DNA of 64,000 bases, taken from positions 27,779,619 through 27,843,618 of the forward strand of contig CM056550.1 of assembly GCA_029721515.1 (NCBI GenBank). Reading direction: 5' to 3'. Both the position numbers and the translations under genes were made by a program. Origin of the DNA: Synanceia verrucosa. Lineage: Eukaryota > Chordata > Actinopteri > Perciformes > Synanceiidae. The notes under the pieces are model-generated. The model was not told the DNA's origin. It made no database searches and worked only from the letters and a program-made list of their open reading frames with translations. Shown here piece after piece: positions 34,462 through 45,800 of the stretch. How positions within the stretch are numbered: position 1 is the first letter of the stretch; each line of letters starts with the position of its first letter.

Positions 34462-36604
34462 GTTTATGGCAAACAAGCTTTCTATTTTAACTCTTTGAGT
34501 TTCGGCCCTTTTTTTTAAAACTGAAAGTGCCTTGTGCCAGTGCTTTTTTGCCCATTGTGAGTCATATTTCTAGCCTGGCTATCATGACTACTTGCTCTGA
34601 GAGCGTATTCTGGCCAAGCTGCCTTGTAAACTGATTTCTCAGAAGGCGTGCTTAACCCGTGTTTATCAAATACGTCTCTGTGCTACTGGACGAAGCTTCA
34701 ACCAATCAGACCACTCTTTCCTCCGATGTATGCGTATAGCGTCAGAAAATGCTTGATCCAGTTCTGCGAGCGTCATTGCCTTAAACACGCCTCAATCAAG
34801 CCGTTGGAAATGCTAGAATTTCATTGGTCCCCATTCCTAGGTGAATCTGAAATCGAAGAGAACGACAGCTTGGCCAGGCTGACTTGGTTGTGAAATTTTG
34901 TAAAGTGCCACAGGAAGTATGGACAAGCCCAGGCTATCATACCTCTAGACCCACAGAATATTTTGTACCATGTTTCTGAAAACACAGAGTAGCTCAAATG
35001 AAAGAAGAGACCCTCTATTTCATTATTAAAACATTTGTTTTTACTTTGTTCCATTCTTGTTTTATCTGATGGAGAGTAGAGGCCACTTTCACCAAAATCA
35101 CCACATTTTGTCCAGAATCGCGATCGTCTCCACTCCCGTGCCACAATATGTTTGTGAATATATTTATAGGTGTAATTTGACTGTCTTGCTGTCCTTTTAC
35201 GTATCTGCCAGTGGTTAACCTGTTAAATAATAACTAAGTGTTGACTGTCGTTGCAGGTGAGGAGGAAGAGTGCGTGATTGATGGCTGGAACTGCACCTTC
35301 CCCAGTCAGCCCATAGCTGTGCCTCCGAGCAGGAATACTCAGGACCTCAGTAAGTGAGAATCATTTTAAAAACAACTGAGAAATGTGTTTTTTTTTTTGT
35401 TTTTTTTGTTTTTTAAATGCGACACAGCTTCTTCATTAATAGGACTCAACCTAACCTCCTAAGTACAGTGCCTGCATCACCTCTACACACCTGAGTGTCA
35501 CTCTGTGTTTATCTTCTCCATCTAGACACCCTGCTCTCTGGCTTCTTCTCCTTCTATGCAAAGTTTGATTTTGCCAGTAGTGTCATATCTGTCAGGAAGG
35601 GCCGTGCGCTCCCTATCACTGATTTCCTCAGCCAGAATAAAGAGGAGGAAAAACCCACCAAGACCCAACCCCACAGTCCCAAACTGGGCCCCCTCAATCT
35701 CTTAGATCCCTTCGAGCTCTCTCACAACGTAGCTGGAAACCTGAATGAGCGCTCTCAGCGCAGCTTCCAGAAAGAGTGCCTGGAGGCTGAAAAGTACTGC
35801 CGCAGCCTGCAGTACCAGCGCAAGTCCACCAAGGGGAAGTCCTGGGGGCTGGTGCGCTTATTCACCCCCCATGGAGAGGTCCCACAAGGCAAAACGGAGC
35901 AGCTGACCATCAGCATCCCCTTCAAATCAGCGTCGCTCCCTGAAGCGCTGCGTAATGAGCTGCACAAGGCGGGAGACAGTTTCCGGCTGCTGTGGTTTCA
36001 GAGGGTTTGCTCCGCTGTGGAGGGAGTCCTCCAAAACGTCCTCAGGTGTCACCTCGCTCACTCCACAGATGAGACGGTTGAAATGGAGACTTCCTCCACT
36101 TCCCTCAACACATCAATGAATGATAGCTATGACAGTGTTGAAGCCCAGAATGAAACCAGCCCTCTTGGTGCAGCCGTGGTCGGCACCAAGCGGCGTCTGT
36201 CCTCTGGCAGCGAAGCTTCTGTGTCGCCTCAGGGCAAAAAGCCACGACTGGCACGAAGGGTCGCTCCCTGGATCTGTGTGCAAAAGCACATCGTGTGGGC
36301 CGGCAGGAGGAAAGTGAGGAGGGAGCTGATCAAAGATACAGACTCAAGGCCGGAGGGCAGCTGCATGGAGCTGGAGTCCCAGGTCTCCGCTCACATCATC
36401 GAAAAAGAGCCGGTGCTCAAGGAGCCCCTGGAGTTCAAGGTTCAGCCCCAGATTGTGGGTGGGACAGAGAGCACAAAGGCAGTGCTCAAGTTGGAGCCAA
36501 CCAGCGACAAGACAGGAGTTTTTCATGACTTCTTTCACTTCCTGGAAGCCTTCTTACCCAAGATGGTAGAGACACTGCTGGAGAGAGAAGTGGGCAGCGC
36601 TTAA
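30766..36604 (+). CDS. tut1: Speckle-targeted poly(A) polymerase / terminal uridylyltransferase 1, full length
   Basis: TUT1 (Star-PAP) adds the oligo-U tail to U6 snRNA and polyadenylates selected mRNAs in nuclear speckles. Ten coding exons join in frame: 30766-30841, 31203-31393, 31563-31766, 32046-32160, 32252-32379, 32530-32753, 32873-32982, 34164-34286, 35257-35349 and 35526-36604. They give 780 residues (human 874). In order: a C2H2 zinc finger (Cys16, Cys19, His32, His38), an RRM at about residues 54-125 with VFVSGIK and GVYAIVQFA, a nucleotidyltransferase core with FGSS at 202-205 and catalytic Asp215 and Asp217, a third Asp307 in LQGDITINN, then a PAP-associated domain with GPLLNNYALTLLVIFYLQN and DPFELSHNVAGN. 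The linker between the two halves of the catalytic core is far shorter than the Pro-rich human insert. A Ser/Lys-rich stretch with KKPRLARR in the last exon could act in nuclear targeting. Confidence 0.94.
33453..33741 (+). repeat. Dispersed repeat, copy 1, in a tut1 intron
   Basis: Starts with AACTCTTTGAG, contains GTGCCTTGTGCCAG and GAATATTTTGTACCATG, and ends around TTGTCCAGAATCC. A second copy lies 1 kb downstream at 34489-35141 in the same orientation, split by an insertion. This copy is continuous across the split point. No coding content recognised; the family is not identified. Confidence 0.8.
34411..34461. repeat. Compound (TA)n(CA)n microsatellite
   Basis: TA repeats run into CA repeats inside the tut1 intron, just before the interrupted dispersed repeat. 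Simple sequence only. Confidence 0.9.
34489..35141 (+). repeat. Dispersed repeat, copy 2, interrupted by a TIR element
   Basis: The left part (34489-34570) and right part (34937-35141) together match the continuous copy at 33453-33741. The intervening 366 bp form a separate element (34571-34936). The repeat lies in the tut1 intron between the exons at 34164 and 35257. Confidence 0.8.
34571..34936. mobile_element. Non-autonomous DNA transposon (MITE-like) nested in a repeat
   Basis: A 366-bp insertion begins TAGCCTGG and ends CCAGGCTA, short terminal inverted repeats. The bases outside it are TCATATTTC (34562-34570) and TCATACCTC (34937-34945), an imperfect 8-9-bp target-site duplication. The uninterrupted sister repeat at 33453-33741 has a single TCATATTTT there, which confirms the insertion. 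There is no transposase. Target length suggests a hAT- or Mutator-like mover, but the superfamily is not established. Confidence 0.65.
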
Positions 36605-36987
36605 AATGGCAGATTTGTCTTCTTTACATTATATTTTCTTTGTTTTCAGTGGAAGACGCCTCTACTGCTACTATTAACCCTTTTAAAGTGGGACATGACA
36701 GAGCATTACTGTGGCTTTATGTTGACCGCGCGTTGAGTATTATATTTGTAAATGTGGGCTTTGCCGAAATGTCAAGTTTATACTGTTTCCATACTGTTAT
36801 ACTGTTTTTTTTTTGTTTTTTGTTTGTTTGTGTGTTTCAGATTATTCTTCGTTAAGCCCTGAGAACTTTTAGGTTTTAGTAAGTTTTGGTTTGAAATGAT
36901 GCTCGTGAATGATGAAGCTTTAAAGGAAAAATTCAGTGGCAGTCGTTTGATGTATGCAGCATCTGATGCAGTCTTCAAATGATTAAA
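36605..36987 (+). other. tut1: tut1 3' UTR with probable poly(A) signal
   Basis: From the stop codon to ATTAAA at 36982-36987. The stretch has T-runs near 36805-36830 and no coding content. UTR length is inferred from the hexamer only. Confidence 0.45.
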
Positions 36988-37539
36988 AAAAACATTTATT
37001 TTGCTTTCACGCACCATCTTTAAACAGACATTTTCACATAAAGAATCAGCAGAAAAGCTTTTTTTCCAGTCAGGTCTTTGCTCTTATTCCTGAGACAGAT
37101 GAGAGTGATTACTCAGGCAGGCAGACTGCTTTATTACAGCAGGACAAGCAGAGCTGAGGGATCCGGCGAGCTCCCATGTGCTGATTAACATCATTCATCT
37201 CACTTTTAAAGGGGAATGCAGATGGCCCGCAGGTAAGATGGGACTATGGAGGATGGAGACGGCTGTGATGATGAAGATGTTTTGAGATGGTTTACCACGT
37301 ATTAATCTGATGCTGGCTTTGCTTTATTGATATGAAGTTTGTTGTGGCCACAAAATGAAAAATAACAATCTGGCCTATGACTACAGAATACATTTCTAGC
37401 AGAGAATCACGATCAAACTGACTGCTCCAAAGTTTATTACCAAATGAAACAAGCCAATTTTGTTTCAAAATATTACTTCTTGTTGAAAGGCAAACTTGTA
37501 TGACGACATCAGGAAGATATCACCACAAATTTTTTTTTC

Positions 37540-37780
37540 CATGCATGTCTCTGGGGATGGCAATGATTTGGTTCAGACTGAAATACTGTGTCAACAGCTG
37601 TTATATAGTGCAGGTGTTCATGGTCCCCAGAGGATGAATCCTGTTGACTTCACGCTCCCTTTAGCTCTGCCAGCAGGTCAAAGTTTCCACTTATCCTGTA
37701 AAACATCCATCAGATTAGCACCAGAGGATAAACTCTAATGACTTCTCCTCCGACGCCATCATGAACTTTACGTCAACTAG
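37540..37780 (+). repeat. Dispersed teleost repeat fragment (CCCCAGAGGATGAA family)
   Basis: Contains CATGGTCCCCAGAGGATGAA followed by a CTGTTGA word. The same words recur at 61020-61050, so two fragments of one dispersed family are present in the window. The family resembles a repeat common in percomorph genomes, but I cannot name it. Borders are approximate. Confidence 0.5.
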
Positions 37781-39004
37781 TGTTTAGATTGTTTGCTTGC
37801 GGAACACTCGCCGCTTTCTTTTGTGTATTCATTCTTGGTTTTGATGGCACATCACTTGAACATTGGCCATTTTCTTTCACCGATACTCCGGGGCTCTCCC
37901 AATATGGCCATCCTTTTTTTTTTTTTGTGAAGGTGCTGCTGATATATGTCATCTCCCACACAACACACCTCTAAGCCAGAGAATCAAAGTGATTGATATC
38001 CAAACCTGAGGTGTCTTTGCTGTTAGCCTAAACCAAGAAGACAAATTGTTACTCGTTCACTCACACGAATGGTCCCCCCCCAAGTTTCCCTTCATCAAGA
38101 AAATCAATCTATTGTGAGAAATCTGTGAAAAGATGGGCGGCAACATGAACACAGTCCTGGAGGACAATGAGAAATCAGGTATCGATGACCTACCAGTTCA
38201 GTTCCATGGAGTTCATTTGCTTTAATGACTATAAGAATTGATTGTGGTGGGCATTTGTCAGACGGTGGAGCTCATTCATCATTGAGAGTTCCCAGAAATG
38301 AGAGCAAAAAACAGCCGCTTTCATGTTTTTTTTGTAATTGGTGTCCATTGGGAAGAAATCCTGAGTCAACCCCCCTGAGACGTGAAATCTCCTTAGCCTG
38401 CGATATCAGGCGTTTACTCAATGTGCTGTGACGCATGCCTACAGTCTGTGGTGTCATCTCTTTTTGCAGTGTGACGCTTTAGCATTACGACATAACTAGC
38501 ATCAGAGGCCCAGAGGGGCAAGTGAGTAAGGCCTCATGCTGCCATCGCAGATTGGTAGAGGTATATCTTTTATAAATAGCACACTGGCTTCCCTAATGTG
38601 CGGGGGCGTTGAGAGCTCTGAATCAAATCACCGACCTTTCCAGAAGCCCTCTGACACCTGTCTCGCCATCCATCAGAATTACACCGAAGCTGCCACCGTC
38701 AGCGCGCTCATAAACACATCAGTCGATGGGATTCTGTTGTAATTGGTCGGCTCTGCTTTCTAGAAAAGACAGAGCCGCTTCGGTCCCCTCTGGGGGAGGA
38801 AAGGGAATAGTACGAAGCAGAGGCATCATTGTTTTGGAAATGAGCAACTGAAGCCCTGACTTTTAGGAAGAGGCTGTGTGTTTATGCCTCACTGCTGCTT
38901 TATTAATCCTTCAGTGAGGGAAATTTAAATTTTCACTCTGTTAGTTTTTTTTTCAGTTGCACATCACAAAAGAGTTATGAAACACATATGCATTAGTGGA
39001 GACG

Positions 39005-39220
39005 TGTCAGAGTGAGGATGCTGCCCTGTATCCAGGCGCCCAGAGCAGTTGGGGTTCGGTGCCTTGCACCAGGGCACCTCAGCAGTGCTCTAGAGGAGGA
39101 ACGGGCACCTCTCCAACTACCAGTCCACTCTCCTCACATGGTACGACCTGGACTTGACCCAGCGACCCTCCTATTCCCAGCCCAAGTCACTACAGACTGA
39201 GCTACTGCAGCCCCAAAACA
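39005..39220 (+). repeat. Dispersed teleost repeat (GCACCAGGGCACCTC...GAGCTACTGC)
   Basis: The words CCTTGCACCAGGGCACCTCAGCAGTGC, in the first half, and GACCCAGCGACCCTCC followed by ACAGACTGAGCTACTGC, in the second, belong to a repeat I recognise as frequent in fish genomes. The second part is reminiscent of tRNA-like B-box sequence. No target-site duplication was found by eye. Confidence 0.55.
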
Positions 39221-42200
39221 GGCTGTAAAGAAAGTTCTAGAGAAACTTGCTAACTTGCGCTTGGTGGCCTCTTTTACACACATGCATATGGTCATGAATC
39301 ACCTGTATGCTCCTTGTCACAGCTATCAACCCCACATTTTGCCTCCTGGGCTGTGCAAACAGCTGCCTGAAAAGCACTCAGTTCATATTAGTGGCTCCCC
39401 CACTCTGGAGATAACACCAAATAAAAATGCGTAATCATTTCCCCTCTCTCTGTCTGTGATGGCAGGAAGGAGTCAGACATTCTCCCGGCAGATTGCTCTT
39501 ACATCACAATTGACTTTTGCAGGCGCGTCTGTGTAATCTGCCTTTTGTGTTTGGACTAGGCGGGATGTGTCGTTCAAATGGAAACCAGTGATGACAGGTT
39601 GAGTCACAAAGCTTTTAGAGCTCCTTTTGAGGCGCACAGGTAGATTCCTACAGTAAGTAGATTTCTAACATTATGATTTGTTCAAGTTCTCATCTCTCAA
39701 ATTTCTCTCTAAACCAACAAAGTCGCAGACAGCATTAGCATCAGAAGGAAAAGTTTGTAAAAGTGAAGAAGATGGAGGGGAAAAAAGTTTCTAAAGTGGT
39801 TCTACTGGTCCCATTATCTTTGCCTTGATGGCAACACAAACACCCCCCCCTGTGCAGGAGCCCAGGCAGCTCTTCAGGAGTGCATTAGCTGGGGCTTATT
39901 GGACTGTGAAAACTTAAACTGTCTGTCCTTTCTGTTATCTGGAGGCTGCTGCTTCCCTCGGTGTTTACCTACAAACACTGAAGCGAGCTAATGAGTTTGT
40001 CTTGTGCATATTGTTGTTTCTTGTCATTGACTTTTACAGCTTGTAGAGTGAGCCAGAGGAGGCTGATTACTGGAGTAGAATTAACTAAATGTTCAGAGTG
40101 GCCACCGTTAGCTGTGCAGAATGGGTGATTTCTACGGAGAGGACGTGTATCGCTTCCCTTGAATGGGAGATGATTTATTCAGAATTTAATCACTTTTAGC
40201 TATTCCCCTTGTTTTTGCCAAATTCACCAGATTGTTAAAAACATAGATTTTCTAATTTAGTTTCCATTTTTGCTTGTTTTGCATCAATTTGGATGCCATT
40301 GTGGGTACAAACTGCAGCACTCTAATTGTCCCTCAATATCACTTTGAATTATGGTACAATAATTGCCCAGTGCAATCAATGTGTAATACCACCATCCACT
40401 TGCAGCCTTTATGGTGTGGTCATATACACTTTAACTGCTTTTTTTATTGTCAGCGCTAGCAGCGGCTCCACAGGCTGCCAGTTGTGATTTATGCCCAAAT
40501 CAAGTTGTGTTTTTGACAAGGGTTTAGGGACAGACAAAGAAAAAAAAATATTGCTTTTTACAACCACCATAAACAACACATGGGATGGGTTGTCATGACT
40601 TCTCCAGGGAGCCCAGTAGGACGACATGCACCGTGTTGTTGTGTTATATGGAGCCATGACACTTTCTTTGATTCACCGATGATCTAATCTTATACAGCAG
40701 GGCTGTAAATCAAACCTTTATTTCAGGTTGACATCAGCTGCACATCTCTGTCCTGTGTGCAAACATGAAGGGCCGCATCGCCTCGGCCTGTGCACACTAA
40801 AGAGATATCAGTGCCCCCGAACTGTCGGACGACTGCAGGCGTCAGGAACTGAACAGCAGACCGTGAAGATCCGAGATAAATGGGAGCCACTGCACTCGTC
40901 ACAAATGTGGACGATTACATTAGACCCGGCCTCGGCACTTGAGACCTGAAAGGTATTTGTGTATACCGTGTCATCGGCCCCCGCTCGCCCTCTGAGACTC
41001 TGGTGATATGAGTTAGAAAAGGCATCATGTTATGGCTTACTAAAAGTGATCCAACAGCGCCTCACTGAATCTTTTAATTCAATCATAAGATGCTGAGGCA
41101 ATATCCACAATAGCATTATTGATCTGTGAATGCTGTAGCCTGTGACCTCTGCTTCCAGACCATAGTAATGGCTTCATCATGCATGTCAATAATGAGTGCA
41201 TAGAGGGCCAAAGGTGAGGAGGGGAATGATTAGGCAGGTTAAGCTACATCATTTCTGGATACATTTAATGAGTTAACACGAATGAATCAGTATTTAACGA
41301 CACCTTATAATTATTTAACCCTGAACCCTTGGACAATGTAATTTGGTGGCCTCTCCCATCGCGTACCTCTGTATTGACCTGAAGGTGGATGTGTTTTTAT
41401 TTTTCAATAATTACCCATAAAACAATATAGGGTGTCGATAAAAGGAGAGGACCATGCACAACAAGAAATACACTCTAATTAATCATAAAAAAAAATAAAT
41501 TTGTCTTGTTTTCATGATGGCATCACTGCCATGGGAGTGTACCATATAGCACTGCATTTTACGTTTGGTAGAATTAAAGAGGAAAGCTCACACACAGCTG
41601 CATGTCCTGAGCCTTAACTCACCTCTGAGGAATACATTATAGGCTATGGATGTTGATGTGTAATTATTAAGCCAATATTGTGTTAAAATGTCCTTGAAAA
41701 AATGAAAAAAACGAGAACATGTCAGCAGTGCTGGATGGGTTGGAGACAGAGGAAGGATGTGTTCTCTCAGTTGTGTATTGCAGGTTAGCAGGGTCAGACA
41801 TCCCATATCTCTCTCCTTCACATTGCTGATGCTCTTTGGTTTCTGAAGTGCTCTGCAGTCCATTACTTAAGGTGTGAAGGGCCCCCTTGTATTGTTTTCA
41901 GATTGTTGTGTTTTCTGATCGTGTCTGTTCAGAGTCAGAACTTGACTGCAGGATAATCTGTGCTTTCCACGGTGTTTTTAGCTGCACACTCTCACCTCCC
42001 AGTTCATTTCATCCTCCAAACCGCTATCTGCTGCTGCTTTCCACTTACAGGAGTGTTCCCTCCCTGCCATGTTGGTCAGGCACACAGTGAACGAGCCAGT
42101 AAACCTTAACATTTGTTTTTATTTACCAGTGTGGACGTGATGCCCTCTGGCCTTTAAAACCCATTATCTGGCCCATGATTTGAAGTCGAGAATAGTGCAG

Positions 42201-42591
42201 GGACTATTTTACGACAGCAACTGGGCTCGAGGCGCTGTTCGTGGTGCTGAACAGGCGGCAGGTTTCTTGTGTTTATTTTATAATCATACATGACAAACAT
42301 CATCTCTAAGCTTCAAAGCACAGGAAAACCCATCAACTGCAAATTCCAAAGTTAATATAGAAACGGAGAGAAAATCCGCGTCTTTTCCATGCGTATTTTC
42401 AAAATAAACAACACTATTCCGCTAAAAGTCAAGCACTCCAACTCTTAAACTAATAAATAATGGTGTCATAATGTTATAACATATCCATAACTAAGGTTTT
42501 CTGGAAATTAGTCCTCCCTTCTACGCGTTGCTATCAAAGCGAGGGGTGTGGTTAAGTGTTCCTCAGTGCGCATCAGGTGTCCATCTCGCAC

Positions 42592-42598
42592 TATATAA
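42592..42598 (+). promoter_or_regulatory. pyyb: pyyb TATA box
   Basis: TATATAA lies about 25-30 bp before the expected transcription start (about 42622) of a short non-coding first exon. That exon ends at 42665 before gtaagt, and the next exon starts at 42850 exactly at the ATG. A TATA-driven compact promoter is usual for peptide hormone genes. Confidence 0.75.
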
Positions 42599-42849
42599 CC
42601 ATGTGGACAACTGAGAGTAGAGCAGCAGCACCGGGAACACCACATCAGGACACAACTGACAAGAAGTAAGTTACTTTTTTGTCACTTTCCTGATTTTTAA
42701 CAGCATCCTAGAACGCGTCTTTTCTGTGCGTCATTTTGTGCGTAATGGTGTTAATGTGAAATGGAACAGAGCCTTTACAAAAATGACAGTTTGGAGTTCA
42801 AATATGTGTCCTACCATGCATGGTGTCTTTTATTCTCTTTCATCCACAG

Positions 42850-44628
42850 ATGGCCAACACGCTGAGATCGTGGATGATGCTCGCGGCGCTCGTCGTCTGC
42901 CTGCTGGTGTGTTTGAGCAGCTTTGCGGACGCCTATCCTCCCAAACCGGAGAGCCCGGGGAGCAACGCCTCACCGGAGGACTGGGCCAAATACCACGCAG
43001 CTGTCAGGCATTATGTCAACCTCATCACCAGGCAGAGGTGAGCAGCTTGACCACACTGACATTTACCCTGGATGCTTTTATCCAAACAGACAATGCAGGG
43101 ATTTCTAGAGAGCGACAGATTCCTAGAGCGCACATTAATAAGCGTTTACTCAACATGTTTGGATCAGCATGGCAGGGTTGTGAGTGTCTCCAGTCAACGC
43201 ATCTCCAGAAACTGAAAAAGACAGACTAATAAGTGGTTTGGTGTGTTTTCATCCTCTGGTTGGGTTAGACAGGTCATCCACCTCCCTTGATGTGATGTGA
43301 TGTGTGTAAGGGTAGCCACACTGGGCCTGTTCTCCACCTTAAATCAAGACTTTTCAGGTGCTGGTCAATAGTTCAGCCCTTGTTTGGCTGAGGACGACTC
43401 TTGGCTCATTATCCTCACAATGTGATGCGTTGCTGTGAACGTTACAAGAAATAATGAGGCAGAGGAGGACAGGAGCCTGGCTTTTCTCAGATGAGCATAT
43501 AAAGTTCAGACCAGATGTAGAAGCCTGTAATTGCTCCATTGTGACCCCAAATCTTGTAATAGACACCGTTGAACATTATAGTCATTTCTCTCTGTTTTGT
43601 CTCAGCTGTTGTCAAATGTCCCTGCTGTGTGCAACACGTCTAATAGCAAGCACTTAATGCTGTTGTTCCAGCTGGAGAAAAGAGTAGAGTTTTCCTGTGG
43701 TGGAAGCAGAGTGTCTCTAATTAAAGAGGCTGGATCTGTCATCGCAGTCAAAGGGCTCACAGCAAAGCCTCAAACTAAAAGGCAGGTTTACTCTTCAGTG
43801 GCCAGGCATTGATTTTAGTAAAGAGACTTCAAAAATCAGAGGAGCTTGTCGTGTCTGCCTTGCTGGACACCGGTGCTGTGAACTAGAAAATTCTCCTTTT
43901 CTCTCTGATAATTGCACAGAAGCTGTGTGGCTGAGGTAACTTGTTCACAGTTTGATGGTTCTTGGAGAAAAAAAGATGTCCTGTAGTTGAAATTCATAGA
44001 AAAGCCGATGAGGTCACATCACCAGAACACCCAGTAAAATGTTGACAGGGTGAAGCAGAGAGGAGAATCTCCAAATGACAGATGTCGGTGTTTGATTTGT
44101 CTGCAGGTATGGGAAGAGGTCGTCCCCTGAGCAGGCGGTGGCGTGGCTGCTGTTTGGGGCTGATTCAAGCCAAGACGCTGAACCACGGTGAGAGAAACAT
44201 GATGAGAATCTTAATACATGTGGGGTTTAATCCTGCAGGGCTGATACTGCTACTCAAGCACTGAACAAACTGCTGTTGTGATGCCTCCTGACTCCATTCA
44301 TTCTTAAAGCTATAAATGTACAGCATAGCCCTGTCAATTTTGGGCCAACATATTGTCAGCGTGTTTCACTGCTGTGAGCTTCACTGCAGAAGGATTACTG
44401 CTCATGTTGCTGTTTGAGCTCATTGTCAATATTTGACTCTATTGATGAGCATTTTATCTCACTGTGGATCTACACAGCTCACTGCTCCTGTCATCATCAT
44501 AAAGACACAATCCTATGCACTACGCTTGTATCCACCACGTATTTAGGATCCACAATGTGTGAATTTCAATTAATTAATCTGCTTTTTTCCTCCTCTCTCA
44601 CAGCTCCGACTACAATGATCAGTGGTAA
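42850..44628 (+). CDS. pyyb: Peptide YY-b / pancreatic peptide Y precursor
   Basis: NPY-family hormone precursor, secreted by gut or pancreatic endocrine cells and acting through Y receptors. Three coding exons (42850-43037, 44107-44187, 44604-44628) encode 97 residues. A hydrophobic signal peptide covers about residues 1-28 (cleavage after FADA). The 36-residue mature peptide (29-64) starts YPPKPESPGSNASPEDW and ends NLITRQRY. It is followed by GKR (65-67), giving C-terminal amidation and dibasic cleavage, and then a C-flanking peptide ending DYNDQW. The intron splitting the Arg codon before the last Tyr is the conserved NPY-family position. The SPGSNASPEDW stretch matches the teleost PY/pyyb type rather than pyya. 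A non-coding exon (about 42622-42665) precedes it. mpp2 next door agrees with the PYY-MPP2 neighbourhood in other vertebrates. Confidence 0.95.
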
Positions 44629-44858
44629 ATAAGCACAACGTCGACTGTTGCCCACATTTCCCCTGTTCCTTCAATGGAAGGACAATGGAAAAAACACTGA
44701 CAACCTGCACTGGACTTTGACTCTCTATACTTTACATAATATTATACATAATTATTTAATGCATGCAAATCTCTGTTTCTTTCTCTGGCTTCTTCTCTCG
44801 GTATATTTGTTCTTTTGCCAAAAATGTAAATAATTTGTATCAAAATCAATCACTTTAC

Positions 44859-44864
44859 AATAAA
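44859..44864 (+). terminator. pyyb: pyyb poly(A) signal
   Basis: AATAAA lies 231 bp after the pyyb stop, in an A/T-rich 3' UTR. It is the first canonical hexamer after the stop codon. Confidence 0.75.
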
Positions 44865-44949
44865 GAATTGAATGGAGTACAAGTATTAAATACACAAATG
44901 CTTTTGGTTTTATTTATTAGAAAAAAAACGCCTGTAGTACATATAATGG

Positions 44950-44963
44950 CCACTAGATGTCGC
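44950..44963 (+). promoter_or_regulatory. CTCF-like motif between pyyb and mpp2
   Basis: CCACTAGATGTCGC differs from the CTCF core consensus by one base. It sits between the pyyb poly(A) signal and the candidate mpp2 promoter, where a boundary element would make sense. Binding is inferred. The same word can also occur within repeats. Confidence 0.3.
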
Positions 44964-45059
44964 TGTGTCACCAGGTAGTTCCAGTCACTGTCACCTTGAT
45001 GCCGCTCCTGCTCTGCTTCATATGGACAGCAGCGGGCAGGATTCAACTTCGCCCCGTTA

Positions 45060-45800
45060 AAGCTCATCTGCCATCAGAAAACCTCCCTGGATAAGGGCTC
45101 AGAGCTAACAGAGCAGCCGCCTGGCTTTGAATCAATGGGGATAACTGTGAGAGCACCAGTTTTAAGCAAGCTCTCCTCAAAGACAGCAGATAGTGTGTGT
45201 GGGCTGCCGTTGGCTTCAGTGTTGTGAAAGTGTCTGCATCGATTAAAGGAGACCTGTCGCGTTTGAACAGCTGCGAGTAGACTGGAGGAGAAATATCAGA
45301 GCTGCTGCTGCTGCATCTCACACCGAAGAGACACCGGATAAAGGTGACCGGGGCAGGTGAGCACCTTTCAGCTGCTTTTCTCCGATTAACCGAGGCGTTT
45401 GTTTCAGGTTTGCTGGCAGCTTTGATGCCGTTTCCCACCTCCGTCACTCGCCAGGTGGATATTTGTACAGCTATCTCTCCTCTAACAACGAGGAAACTGA
45501 GTAATGTGAGAAAGCTGCCTGTATTAAGGCGGTCAGCAGCCACATGTAGCCTCATGTTTTATTAGCTTAGTTAGCCTCAGAGCTGGCCGCACGTGAGCAG
45601 CAGGTGAAAGCAGCTAGCTGTGTCTCATTGTGTGGGGAATAACTGTATTCACTGTAGTGTCAGCAATTAAAGCCAAATTATATCGATAACAACGTCATAC
45701 ACCTGTCCGCTGTCATTGCGCATGCGCACACATTATTGGGGACGCGCACAGATGTTTGAGAGCGCGCGTGGACCTAGAGCGGGCCACGGTGAGTTTCTAG
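45060..45800 (+). promoter_or_regulatory. mpp2: Candidate mpp2 promoter and non-coding first exon
   Basis: This block is richer in CpG than its flanks. It contains donor-like sites ggcag|gtgagc at 45356 and cacg|gtgagt at 45788. The exon with the mpp2 start codon (from 53211) begins with a good acceptor, so a non-coding upstream exon is required, and this is the best place in the preceding 8 kb. The open frame on the other strand is probably an artefact of composition. Exact exon borders are not established. Confidence 0.4.

Larger units (their letters stand above)
36988..42590. other. Intergenic gap between tut1 and pyyb
   Basis: About 5.6 kb in which I find no gene on either strand. It contains two repeat-like stretches (37540-37780 and about 39010-39220). 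A repeat-free, low-complexity-free block near 38390-38800 might be conserved non-coding DNA, but nothing in a single sequence proves that. Open frames here are short and lack splice context or family resemblance. Confidence 0.5.

Noticed and set aside
45064..45555. 163-residue open frame on the minus strand near the mpp2 promoter
   Set aside because: No domain or family resemblance. It lies over a GC-richer promoter-like block, where long chance frames are expected.
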